NCBI RefSeq assembly: GCF_019973375.1
Contig: NZ_BPTV01000001.1
Coordinates: 2,497,104-2,561,103 of the forward strand
From: Prevotella lacticifex
GTDB lineage: Bacteria; Bacteroidota; Bacteroidia; Bacteroidales; Bacteroidaceae
Direction: 5' to 3'
DNA length: 64,000 nt
Below, one piece after another: positions 34,761-42,575 of the stretch. Under the pieces are notes generated by a model that made no database searches, had not been told where the DNA came from, and worked only from the letters and a program-made list of their open reading frames with translations. The first letter of the stretch is position 1; the number at the start of each line of letters is the position of its first letter. Made by a program: the position numbers and the translations under genes.

Positions 34761-34793
34761 CCTCCGTTGGCACACGCTAACGGAGGCTTTTTT
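34761..34793 (+). terminator. sprA terminator, T-tract used as insertion site
   Basis: CCTCCGTT (34761-34768) pairs with AACGGAGG (34779-34786), followed by C and six T. The insertion sequence begins at the next base. Because T6 recurs at the other end of the element, the tract is probably duplicated target. Confidence 0.85.
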
Positions 34794-34881
34794 GGGCGCA
34801 GGGGGATTTTTCCGTGGATGTCCCTGCACTCGCCTAACTAAAATATAGTGAAACAGCGTTGCTGATGTCGGGAAACTATGT

Positions 34882-34889
34882 TACCTTTG
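34882..34889 (+). promoter_or_regulatory. -7 box TACCTTTG of the transposase gene
   Basis: Lies inside the element, 4 bp before the ATG at 34894; no clear -33 box. It implies a leaderless or near-leaderless transcript. Confidence 0.55.
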
Positions 34890-34893
34890 CAGC

Positions 34894-35334
34894 ATGGCAA
34901 AGAAACTATCGACATTCGACTACTCAACATTAGTCCGTTACATGCTGCCCGATGGCATCCTTGATTACTTCGAGATCACTAAGATCGACGAAGAAGTTAC
35001 TAACGAGAAGGACGAAACAGGCACCGTCATCCGTATTCTTCACATCTACCTTGACGAGCGCGACCTGCGTGACAAGGTCTGGCATGACCTTCAGCCCAAC
35101 GGTTTCACGGAGCCTCGCTTGTTCAATGACTTCCCACAACGCGAGCATAAAGTTCTGCTGCATGTCCGTCGCCGTCGTTGGTTGGACGGAGACGGTCACA
35201 ACGTCGTCCTTGAAACCCTGCCTCTTGTGGCAGAGGGAACCTGCTACTCTGTAGAGTTTGCGGATTTCTTAAAAAAAATGGTTGGATGCCTTCCCAGTGA
35301 CGGCCCAATGCGTGGGGCGCTTCTTCCGGACTGA
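34894..35334 (+). CDS. ISAon1-type transposase, N-terminal region protein
   Basis: First of two frames of the insertion sequence. The 146 residues contain MAKKLSTFDYSTLVRYMLPDGILDYFEI and HVRRRRWLDG-DGHN, the pattern found in the N-terminal DNA-binding protein annotated for ISAon1 elements. The credible protein ends near FADFLKK at 35277. There the run A8 (35271-35278) precedes a switch to the second frame; the 18 codons after it read out of phase with the conserved protein. Fusion would give FLKKWLDAFPVTAQCVG. It probably binds the terminal repeats. Confidence 0.8.
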   Translation: MAKKLSTFDYSTLVRYMLPDGILDYFEITKIDEEVTNEKDETGTVIRILHIYLDERDLRDKVWHDLQPNGFTEPRLFNDFPQREHKVLLHVRRRRWLDGDGHNVVLETLPLVAEGTCYSVEFADFLKKMVGCLPSDGPMRGALLPD

Positions 35335-36364
35335 CGGGAAGTACCTCGGGCGTGCCTACAAGGAGCATCTGAGTGGCTTTACGGACTGGGACCAGAAGGA
35401 GCATGCCGGTGAGTGGGTGCTTCAAGAGAAGAACATGGGCGAGCGACTGTGCATAGACGAGACGATGCTTCACCATGACCTGATCACGTTCCTCTCCAAC
35501 AGGGACGGACACTGCAAGAAGGGAACACTCATAGCTGCAGTCAAGGGCACGACCGTTGCTGACGTGACGAAGCATTTTGACGAGATACAAGAAGAGAGCC
35601 GAAATAAAGTCAAGGAGGTGTCGATGGACTTCTCCGACAGCATGATGGGCATTGTCAAGAAGTCCTTCCCACAGGCAGAGATAGTTATAGACCATTTCCA
35701 TGTCATCCAGCTTTATACGACCAGGGGACTTGATGCGATGCGCATGAAGCTCAAGCGCACCAACACGACCGAGGTCAAGAGAGAGGAGCGGGAGTTCAGA
35801 AAGCAGCAAGAGAAGCGGGCCAAGGCAAGGGACAGGTACGCCGAGACCCATGAGGTCAAGAAGAGCAAGAACGGCAAACGCCTCGGCAGGCCGCGCAAGC
35901 GGAAGAATGAAAAGTTTGAGCCGAAGAAACTCAGCAATGGAGAGACCAAAGCCGACTTGCTGACGCACGTAAGATACCCGCTGACGAAAAACCACAATGA
36001 CTGGACTGACTTCCAGAAGGAGGAAATGCGCCTGCTCTTTGAGATTGAGCCAAAGATGAAGGCTGCATACGGTCTGCTCTGCGCCCTGCGCAACATCTTC
36101 AGCAAGAAAAAGGACAGGAAGAGTGCAAAGAAAGCGCTCCATAAGTGGTACAAGAATGTCGGAAGAACCCGCATTCGGGAAATCATATCAGTACGTGACA
36201 CCATCAAGGCCAAAGAGGAGTATGTGCTAAACTTCTTCAACAACAGGTCAACGAATGCGCCAGCCGAGTCGCTCAACTCAAAGATTAAGGGACTGCGTGC
36301 TCAGGTGCATGGGGTCAGTGACCTTCCCTTCTTCATGTTCCGCTGTTTCACGATATTTGGTTAG
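35282..36364 (+). CDS. ISL3-like DDE transposase, catalytic region, 360 aa
   Basis: Catalytic part of the insertion sequence transposase. The acidic residues expected in the ISL3-type fold are visible: LCIDETMLHH, VSMDFSDSMM, IVIDHFHVIQ and the Glu in NAPAESLNSKIKGLRAQVHG near the end. The listed TTG start at 35282 is nominal; the frame is open back to a TAA at 35270, and production most likely needs a frameshift or transcript slippage on the A8 run of the first frame. Length and the intact motifs suggest an active element. Confidence 0.85.
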   Translation: MDAFPVTAQCVGRFFRTDGKYLGRAYKEHLSGFTDWDQKEHAGEWVLQEKNMGERLCIDETMLHHDLITFLSNRDGHCKKGTLIAAVKGTTVADVTKHFDEIQEESRNKVKEVSMDFSDSMMGIVKKSFPQAEIVIDHFHVIQLYTTRGLDAMRMKLKRTNTTEVKREEREFRKQQEKRAKARDRYAETHEVKKSKNGKRLGRPRKRKNEKFEPKKLSNGETKADLLTHVRYPLTKNHNDWTDFQKEEMRLLFEIEPKMKAAYGLLCALRNIFSKKKDRKSAKKALHKWYKNVGRTRIREIISVRDTIKAKEEYVLNFFNNRSTNAPAESLNSKIKGLRAQVHGVSDLPFFMFRCFTIFG

Positions 36365-36405
36365 GCGAGTGCAGGGGGCATCCACGGAAAAATCCCCCTG
36401 CGCCC

Positions 36406-36786
36406 TTTTTTGTGTTCCCGCGATTCCTACTGAACAACAACGGCCGCCAAAGCACGTTACTACTCATACCGGGAATTTGGAGCAATGCAACGGCAAAAGC
36501 AATGAACAAGACAACTGTCGGAATGTAAAAGTATTTCAGATTGATTACATTCTGACAGCTACAACGTTACTATCTGATTATCAACGATTTGCAATTCATG
36601 CCATTTCGTATTGCGAAACAGGCCGTTTGGGATTGCCAAACGGGCCGTTTCGGGCGATGAAACAGGCCGTTTCGCAAGCTAAAACGACAGGTATGGAAAT
36701 GCTGTAAAGATATTTCGCACTTTCAAGACCGTTGAATGAGCAAATGGGAACCCTCCGTCAGCACATGCCAATGGATGCCTGAATGG
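36406..36786. other. Spacer between the insertion sequence and the glycosyltransferase gene
   Basis: No gene seen. It contains the duplicated T-tract at its left end and a set of 22-bp direct repeats at 36616-36690 (listed separately). Confidence 0.6.
36616..36690. repeat. 22-bp direct repeats with an AAAC-GGCCGTTT core
   Basis: Units begin at 36616, 36638 and 36660 and a partial fourth at 36682, exactly 22 bp apart. Each starts AAAC(A/G)GGCCGTTT, itself almost palindromic, followed by a variable 9 bp. Confidence 0.8.
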
Positions 36787-37779
36787 TTATGACTCCTTAT
36801 TCTTCCCCACCAGACCACGGAGGAAGAAATAGATTCTCTCTTGAAGACGGAACAACGGCCACGAAAAACGCAGGGGCCAGAAGCCAAACCGGTGGCAGGC
36901 ACTGCGGCCGTCGAGCATCGCGACATCTATCGACTGCCAGGCGCGGCGAATGGCGAGGAGCCCGTAGCGGGCATCGTCTTTCGGGAGCTCACGGTGGTGG
37001 AGATAGTAGAACATGCACAGTCCGATGACATTCCGCCAACGGCAATTCTCATAGACGGCAATGACATCGCGGTCGGCCCCAATCCTTTCGAGTTCGCGCT
37101 TCATGATAATATTGGCCTCGAGATAGTCGAACCGGCGGACGCTTATACGGTGTGTCACCGACGAGGCGTGCTGACGATAGAAGTAGACACCGGTGGCGAG
37201 GCGCACCTCTGCCGACGAGAGATAATGAAGGCGCGTCACATTGTCGTCGCCATATGCACGGAGCGTCTCGTCGTAGGGATAGCGCTGATGGATGGAACGG
37301 CGCACGGCATAGACGCCGTGGATGCTCCACGTCAGGCTCTTTAGAAAGGCTTCCTTACCGCTCATAACCGAGAAGTCGCTCATGGGATAGGGCTCGTCGT
37401 GGTCGGGATAGTGGTTCACGCAGTGGAAGAGGACGCACCCCGTTAGCGGATGGGCATCGAACACGTCGACAACACTTTCCAATGCATCGTCCGACAGCCA
37501 GTCGTCGCTGTCGAGAAAGGCTACCACATCACCCTCGGCACGCTTTAGTCCGACGTTGCGGGCGTGGGCCTGACCACTATTTTTTGTAAGGTGGGTGACA
37601 TGGATGCGGCTGTCCTTAGCGGCATAATCGTCGAGGATGGCCGCCGATCCGTCGGTTGAGCCATCGTCGACGCACTCGGCCTGCCAGCCGGCCATGGTCT
37701 GCGACAGCAATGAGTCGAGGCAACGGCGGAGATAATTCTCCGTATTATAGACTGCTACGAGAACGGTAACCCTGGTCAT
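36787..37779 (-). CDS. Family 2 glycosyltransferase, 330 aa
   Basis: A GT-A fold nucleotide-sugar transferase for a surface polysaccharide. MTRVTVLVAVYNTENYLRRCLDSLLSQ, VDDGSTDGSAAILDDYA and VAFLDSDDWLSDDAL are the three hallmark segments, including the metal-binding DSD. ATG at 37779 overlaps the stop of the flippase as ATGA, so translation is coupled; the longer frame to 37890 only overlaps that gene and is not used. The C-terminal part ends in amphipathic helices (FSWPLFRLQERIYFFLRGLVG) that may associate with the membrane. The sugar donor and product cannot be read from sequence. Confidence 0.9.
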   Translation of the reverse strand: MTRVTVLVAVYNTENYLRRCLDSLLSQTMAGWQAECVDDGSTDGSAAILDDYAAKDSRIHVTHLTKNSGQAHARNVGLKRAEGDVVAFLDSDDWLSDDALESVVDVFDAHPLTGCVLFHCVNHYPDHDEPYPMSDFSVMSGKEAFLKSLTWSIHGVYAVRRSIHQRYPYDETLRAYGDDNVTRLHYLSSAEVRLATGVYFYRQHASSVTHRISVRRFDYLEANIIMKRELERIGADRDVIAVYENCRWRNVIGLCMFYYLHHRELPKDDARYGLLAIRRAWQSIDVAMLDGRSACHRFGFWPLRFSWPLFRLQERIYFFLRGLVGKNKES

Positions 37780-39266
37780 TTGCGTCGGAAGAGTTTTTTC
37801 TCCAAGGCTCGCCACAGATTCGACTTGGAGTGAAGGATTATGATGCTTGCCGCGCTGCTGACAACGAAGAGTACGACACCCACACCCCAATAGACGAAGC
37901 CCCGGTCGCGAAGTTGGGTGGCGAGGAGAGCCAGGAAACCTATTGGCAGTTGGACAAGCGCATAGCTGACCACGCTGCGGGAGAGGACAAACTTATACTT
38001 CCACTTGGCATAGCCGACGACGAGGACGAAATCGAAGAAGGCCGCGGCGAGGATTCCGAAACCGGCACCCACAAGTCCACCCTCATGAAAGAAGGCCACG
38101 ACGAGAAGAACGATGGCCACATCGTCGACAACCTCAAGAAGCATATACGACTTGGAGTCGCCCTTGGCGAGCGGGATATACTCGATGGGCAGTTTCAGCA
38201 CACGGAAATACATTGCGAAGACGACCACCTGCATCATGCCGATGGCCGGAAGAAAGCGTCCGCTGTAGAGAAGGGGGAGCAGAACGGGCAACCCCACCAT
38301 GAAAGCCACGAGCAGCGGGGCAGCCAAGAGGACCATAACCTCAATCTGGCGGTTCACGGTGGTGGTGAACGTCACACCGAAATGGCTCACTCCGGAGAGA
38401 CGGGGGAAGTAGTCGGTCTCCATAGCCGAGAAGACCATGCCCACGTATGTCATCGTCATCATGAATGCGGCATTGTACAGGCCGACGGTCTCGATGCCCG
38501 CAACATTATTGATATAACTGCGGATGACGAAGTCGGCACCCGACCCGAAGAGTCCTGCCACGACGAAGGCTGTTCCGAGTTTTATCATGCTGATGCCGTC
38601 GGCGAAGAGTCCGCGACCGAATTTCAGTCGGAGGGGATAAAGCTTATATGAGCATGCTATCGTCAGGAGGGTCTGCGCCAAGGCCATGAGGACGAGCGAC
38701 GGGACGATGCCCTTGGAGCCGAAGAAGTAGTAGATGGGCACCGAGATGAACAGGGCCGCAAGCATATTGTAGACGCTGATGGCGGCAAGATGACGGAGCT
38801 GGCGCACACCTTTGAGTATTGCCAACTCGCCACCGGTGATGGCTGTCAGTCCGACGACAGGCGCAAGACAGATGAAATGGAAGGTGTGGCCGTTCCACGA
38901 GAAAGTGAGACGACTCAGAAGCGGACTGAGGGCCACGCAGAGGATAGTGCCGAGAAGAGCGGTGACGAAACTCCAGTAGCGCACAATGTCGACGGCATGC
39001 GACACACGCTCTTCATCGCCGGAATCGAAATCCTCCGAAATGCGCTTCACGGCACTCATGGACAGACCGAAATTGGTCGAGTCGCTGACAAGCTTTATGG
39101 TGGAATTGAACAGCGAGACAAGGCCCATGCCCTGAGGACCGAGGAGGACGGCAACAAGCTTGTTGCGGATAATGCCTACAAGTATGCCGAGGCCCTGCAC
39201 ACCGCCGAAAAGACCGGTGTACTTAAGGATATGGGAATAGCTGTCGGTGCGTTCTTCTTTTGACAT
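37776..39266 (-). CDS. O-antigen/polysaccharide flippase, MOP superfamily, 496 aa
   Basis: A polytopic inner-membrane protein with about 12-14 hydrophobic segments, of the Wzx-type branch that flips lipid-linked sugar units to the periplasm. It starts with YTGLFGGVQGLGILVGIIRNKLVAVLLGPQGMGLVSLFNS, the usual first helix pair, and has a short basic end (KSNLWRALEKKLFRRK). Charged residues cluster between helices. It precedes the glycosyltransferase with a 4-bp overlap and is probably transcribed from the spacer shared with the divergent gene at 39359. Confidence 0.87.
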   Translation of the reverse strand: MSKEERTDSYSHILKYTGLFGGVQGLGILVGIIRNKLVAVLLGPQGMGLVSLFNSTIKLVSDSTNFGLSMSAVKRISEDFDSGDEERVSHAVDIVRYWSFVTALLGTILCVALSPLLSRLTFSWNGHTFHFICLAPVVGLTAITGGELAILKGVRQLRHLAAISVYNMLAALFISVPIYYFFGSKGIVPSLVLMALAQTLLTIACSYKLYPLRLKFGRGLFADGISMIKLGTAFVVAGLFGSGADFVIRSYINNVAGIETVGLYNAAFMMTMTYVGMVFSAMETDYFPRLSGVSHFGVTFTTTVNRQIEVMVLLAAPLLVAFMVGLPVLLPLLYSGRFLPAIGMMQVVVFAMYFRVLKLPIEYIPLAKGDSKSYMLLEVVDDVAIVLLVVAFFHEGGLVGAGFGILAAAFFDFVLVVGYAKWKYKFVLSRSVVSYALVQLPIGFLALLATQLRDRGFVYWGVGVVLFVVSSAASIIILHSKSNLWRALEKKLFRRK

Positions 39267-39322
39267 AGTTAAAATTATAAACGCACATTAAACTTTTTTA
39301 TTTTACATTTTAATATCTATTT

Positions 39323-39354
39323 TTTGGTTGTCGGACTAAAAAACACTATCTTTG
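39323..39354 (+). promoter_or_regulatory. Bacteroidetes promoter just before the gene at 39359
   Basis: TTTG (39323-39326), 20 bp spacer, then TATCTTTG (39347-39354). Only 4 bp separate the -7 box from the ATG, so the transcript is probably leaderless. Confidence 0.78.
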
Positions 39355-39358
39355 TGCA

Positions 39359-39988
39359 ATGAATACAATAAAATCACCAAATCCGGACAACATACACTGG
39401 TCGGAGAATATTATCATCGCTGATGCCGACTACATCGACTACGTAGCGTTCAACCTCATCGTGAACTTCGAACGGATGCTCGGCCGAAGAATACCACCGG
39501 CCGACCTCAGCCGATGGGCTATGGACATAGCTCTCGACGGCGGACTGCGCGAGGGGAAGCACGAAACGCAGGTAGTCCTCATCCACGAAAAGGGGAAGAC
39601 GGCACTGGAGAATTTCCGTCCGGCAACGTACGCCACTGATCTCAACGGCAAAGCGTTCAACGACGGGAAGCTCGGCGAGTTCATCATCAACTCCATCGAT
39701 GCCGGCGACAGCAACGCCGACAAGGAGAGTATCATCACCGACATCATGACGATGCTGCTCAACCACAAGGAGGTGAAGAGGATAATGGTCGTGCCCGATG
39801 CCGAACATACCGACATTTGGCACACACTCGCCGCGGCTCTCAACAGGATGGACGACGACGAAAAGCACATCACGCTCTTCGCCATGCAGCCGATGGAAGG
39901 CGGAAACTTCAGACAGCAGATTCTCGGATACTCGCTGATGAACGCCATGGGCATAACACAACAGGAAATAGACAGTAAAATTAAATAA
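39359..39988 (+). CDS. Conserved Bacteroidales protein of unknown function (DUF6621-like), 209 aa
   Basis: A soluble protein without a signal or membrane segment. It contains NIIIADADYIDYVAFNLIVNFERMLGRRIPPADLSRW and ETQVVLIHEKGKTALENFRP, and a late segment VKRIMVVPDAEHTDIWHTL. I recall similar small proteins next to the saccharopine-dehydrogenase-like gene in Bacteroidales, where they carry a DUF6621 label, but the function is unknown. It precedes that gene by 8 bp and should be co-transcribed with it. Confidence 0.7.
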   Translation: MNTIKSPNPDNIHWSENIIIADADYIDYVAFNLIVNFERMLGRRIPPADLSRWAMDIALDGGLREGKHETQVVLIHEKGKTALENFRPATYATDLNGKAFNDGKLGEFIINSIDAGDSNADKESIITDIMTMLLNHKEVKRIMVVPDAEHTDIWHTLAAALNRMDDDEKHITLFAMQPMEGGNFRQQILGYSLMNAMGITQQEIDSKIK

Positions 39989-39996
39989 AAAAGAAA

Positions 39997-41235
39997 ATGG
40001 GAAGAATACTTATGATTGGTGCCGGTGGCGTCGCCACCGTTGCCGCTTTCAAAATAGTTCAGAACCAGGATGTCTTCACCGACTTCATGATTGCAAGCCA
40101 CCACAAGGCTAAATGCGACAAGCTCGTCGACGCTATCCACGCCAAGGGATACAAGATGGACATCAAGACGGCTGAGGTCGACGCCGACGACGTGGAACAG
40201 CTGAAGAAGCTCTTCAACGAGTTCAAACCCGACCTCGTGCTCAACCTTGCCCTGCCCTATCAGGACCTGACGATAATGGACGCTTGTCTCGCCTGCGGAT
40301 GCAACTATGAGGACACGGCAAACTATGAGCCTAAGGACGAGGCCCACTTCGAATATTCATGGCAGTGGGCATATAAGGACAAGTTTGAGAAAGCAGGTCT
40401 GACAGCAATCCTCGGATGCGGATTCGACCCGGGAGTGTCGCAGGCTTACACGGCCTATGCTGCCAAGCACGAGTTCGACGAGATTCACGACCTCGACATC
40501 GTCGACTGCAACGCCGGAAACCATCATCACGCCTTCGCCACAAACTTCAACCCAGAGATAAATATCAGGGAGATAACGCAGAAGGGACTGTACTATGAGA
40601 ATGGGAAATGGATTGAGACCGCACCGCTCGAGATTCACAAGAGTCTGACATATCCAAACATCGGACCGCGCGAGAGCTACCTTATGCATCACGAGGAGCT
40701 GGAGTCGCTCGTAAAGAACTACCCTACCATCAAACGGGCACGGTTCTGGATGACTTTCGGACAGCAGTATCTGACTTACCTCGACTGCATACAGAATCTC
40801 GGAATGAGCCGCATCGACCCCGTCACCTACGAGGCTCCGCTCCACGACGACCCGACAAAGACGGTGAAGGTGGACATCGTTCCGCTCCAGTTCCTGAAAG
40901 CCGTACTGCCAAACCCGCAGGACCTCGGTGCAAACTACGACGGCGAGACATCGATAGGATGCCGCATAAGAGGCATCAAGGACGGCAAAGAGCACACATA
41001 CTACATCTTCAACAACTGCCGCCATCAGGATGCATACGAGGAGACGGGCATGCAGGGAGTGAGCTACACCACCGGCGTTCCGGCAATGGCAGGAGCAATG
41101 ATGTTCTTCAAGGGGCTGTGGCGCAAGCCGGGAGTATGGAATGTTGAGGACTTCGACCCGGATCCATTCCTCGACGTGCTCAACAAGCAGGGACTGCCAT
41201 GGCACGAGCTGCGCGACATCGACCTGGAGCTCTAA
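39997..41235 (+). CDS. Saccharopine-dehydrogenase-like enzyme, likely carboxy(nor)spermidine dehydrogenase, 412 aa
   Basis: Starts with a Rossmann nucleotide-binding motif (MGRILMIGAGGVATVAAFKI) and has the saccharopine dehydrogenase-like fold. In human gut Bacteroides, close relatives condense aspartate semialdehyde with putrescine to carboxyspermidine using NADPH, the first step of the alternative spermidine route. Family-like segments are GFDPGVSQAYTAYAAKHEFDEIHDLDIVDCNAGNHHH-type text split across 430-520 in the gene, VSYTTGVPAMAGAMMFF and PWHELRDIDLEL at the end. Strict substrate assignment (spermidine or norspermidine) is inferred; a lysine-pathway role is less likely. The partner decarboxylase gene is not in the window. 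Confidence 0.8.
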   Translation: MGRILMIGAGGVATVAAFKIVQNQDVFTDFMIASHHKAKCDKLVDAIHAKGYKMDIKTAEVDADDVEQLKKLFNEFKPDLVLNLALPYQDLTIMDACLACGCNYEDTANYEPKDEAHFEYSWQWAYKDKFEKAGLTAILGCGFDPGVSQAYTAYAAKHEFDEIHDLDIVDCNAGNHHHAFATNFNPEINIREITQKGLYYENGKWIETAPLEIHKSLTYPNIGPRESYLMHHEELESLVKNYPTIKRARFWMTFGQQYLTYLDCIQNLGMSRIDPVTYEAPLHDDPTKTVKVDIVPLQFLKAVLPNPQDLGANYDGETSIGCRIRGIKDGKEHTYYIFNNCRHQDAYEETGMQGVSYTTGVPAMAGAMMFFKGLWRKPGVWNVEDFDPDPFLDVLNKQGLPWHELRDIDLEL

Positions 41236-41363
41236 ACACGTCGGGGAGCTCCTTTGCGCGCTCCTCGTCGAGCACAACGTCGCACTGCGGCGTTCCCCTC
41301 CCACCCCTTCGATAAACAACCACAACCAACACGCCTCTTCATTGAGGCCAAAAACAAGCAACA

Positions 41364-42395
41364 ATGGCAAAGAAAGAAGAAACTGAAGAAATGAAAAAGC
41401 AGCAGGAGGGAAAGTTGAAAGCCCTCGAGGCTGCCATGTCAAAGATAGAAAAGGACTTCGGAAAAGGAAGCATCATGCGCATGGGCGATGAGCAGGTAGA
41501 GGATGTTGATGTCATCCCGACAGGCAGCATCGGCCTCGACGCCGCCCTCGGCGTGGGAGGATACCCGCGTGGAAGGATAATAGAGATTTACGGACCGGAA
41601 AGTTCGGGTAAGACGACCCTCGCCATCCACGCCATCGCCGAGGCACAGAAGATGGGCGGAATAGCTGCATTCATCGATGCTGAGCATGCCTTCGACCGCT
41701 TCTACGCCCAGAAACTTGGCGTTGATGTCGATAATCTGTGGATATCGCAGCCCGACAATGGTGAGCAGGCTCTGGAGATTGCCGACCAGCTTATCCGCTC
41801 CAGTGCCATCGACATTCTCGTCGTCGACTCGGTAGCCGCACTCACACCAAAGAAGGAAATAGAAGGCGAGATGGGCGACTCGGCTGTGGGATTGCAGGCC
41901 CGGCTGATGTCGCAGGCTCTCAGAAAGCTCACATCGACAATATCGAAGACGAACACGTGCTGCATATTCATCAACCAGCTGCGTGAGAAAATCGGCATTA
42001 TGTTCGGTAATCCGGAGACAACAACCGGTGGTAACGCACTGAAATTCTACTCTTCCGTGCGCCTCGACATACGTAAAACAACGCAGATAAAGAACGGCGA
42101 CCAGGTGCTCGGCAACAACGTAAGGGTGAAAGTCGTGAAAAACAAGGTCGCTCCTCCTTTCCGCAAGGCCGAATTCGAGATTACGTTCGGCGAGGGAATC
42201 AACAGGATTGGTGAGATTATCGACCTCGGAGTGGAATACAATATCATCCAGAAGAGTGGCAGCTGGTTCTCCTATAACGGCACCAAGCTGGCTCAGGGAC
42301 GTGAGGCCACAAAGACAATGCTCAAGGATAATCCTGAGCTCGCCGACGAACTCGAGGGTCTCATCAAGCAGGCCATAGCCGACCAGAAGGAGTAA
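41364..42395 (+). CDS. recA: Recombinase RecA, 343 aa
   Basis: ATP-dependent strand-exchange protein and SOS co-protease. Walker A GPESSGKT lies at 77-84, Walker B in [14 protein letters not shown], the MAW-type loop in [17 protein letters not shown], and the L2 loop region in [28 protein letters not shown]. Length is normal. The N-terminus is lysine/glutamate-rich ([16 protein letters not shown]). It sits about 130 bp after the previous gene; that spacer is GC-rich with no obvious LexA-type box. A two-way terminator follows at 42521. Confidence 0.97.
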   Translation: MAKKEETEEMKKQQEGKLKALEAAMSKIEKDFGKGSIMRMGDEQVEDVDVIPTGSIGLDAALGVGGYPRGRIIEIYGPESSGKTTLAIHAIAEAQKMGGIAAFIDAEHAFDRFYAQKLGVDVDNLWISQPDNGEQALEIADQLIRSSAIDILVVDSVAALTPKKEIEGEMGDSAVGLQARLMSQALRKLTSTISKTNTCCIFINQLREKIGIMFGNPETTTGGNALKFYSSVRLDIRKTTQIKNGDQVLGNNVRVKVVKNKVAPPFRKAEFEITFGEGINRIGEIIDLGVEYNIIQKSGSWFSYNGTKLAQGREATKTMLKDNPELADELEGLIKQAIADQKE

Positions 42396-42487
42396 GGGCT
42401 CTGTGCCCCCGCCTTCAAAGGATTTCATTCCATAATATCGTCCTTCCGGGCGGACGGGCTGGATGCGCTGACGTCTTTTGTTTAGTT

Positions 42488-42507
42488 CGCGGAGTTACAA
42501 CTCCGCG
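42488..42507. other. Short hairpin CGCGGAGT-TACA-ACTCCGCG
   Basis: Perfect 8-bp stem with a 4-base loop in the spacer after recA, 20 bp before the main terminator. It has no T-tract. Confidence 0.5.
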
Positions 42508-42520
42508 CCCACCATAATAT

Positions 42521-42559
42521 AAAAGGGAGAGACATGACTGCATGCCTCTCCCTTTTTTA
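42521..42559. terminator. Two-way terminator between recA and the secreted-protein gene
   Basis: AAAAGGGAGAG (42521-42531) pairs with CTCTCCCTTTT, with T-runs on both strands. It can stop both recA and the convergent gene at 42576. Confidence 0.85.
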
Positions 42560-42575
42560 TTTCACGTTCGTGAGT

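Larger units (their letters stand above)
34794..36405 (+). mobile_element. ISAon1/ISL3-like insertion sequence
   Basis: About 1.6 kb bounded by near-perfect inverted repeats of about 46 bp beginning GGGCGCAGGGGGATTTTTCC (34794 onward and, inverted, ending at 36405); the arms differ only around GATGTCCCTGCA against GATGCCCCCTGCA. TTTTTT stands at both outer edges and is the likely target duplication. Two overlapping frames encode the transposase. Confidence 0.9.

Noticed and set aside
35123..36142. Minus-strand frame opposite the transposase
   Set aside because: Antisense shadow; the plus strand shows all catalytic transposase motifs and terminal repeats.
36616..36690. 22-bp repeats as a CRISPR array
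   Set aside because: Period is too short (13 bp core plus 9 bp), with no room for spacers.
37830..38651. Open frame opposite the flippase gene
   Set aside because: Asp/Glu/His-rich antisense of a membrane protein; no independent support.
40357..41442. Large minus-strand frame opposite the saccharopine-dehydrogenase-like gene
   Set aside because: Antisense shadow; no start context or recognisable protein segments.
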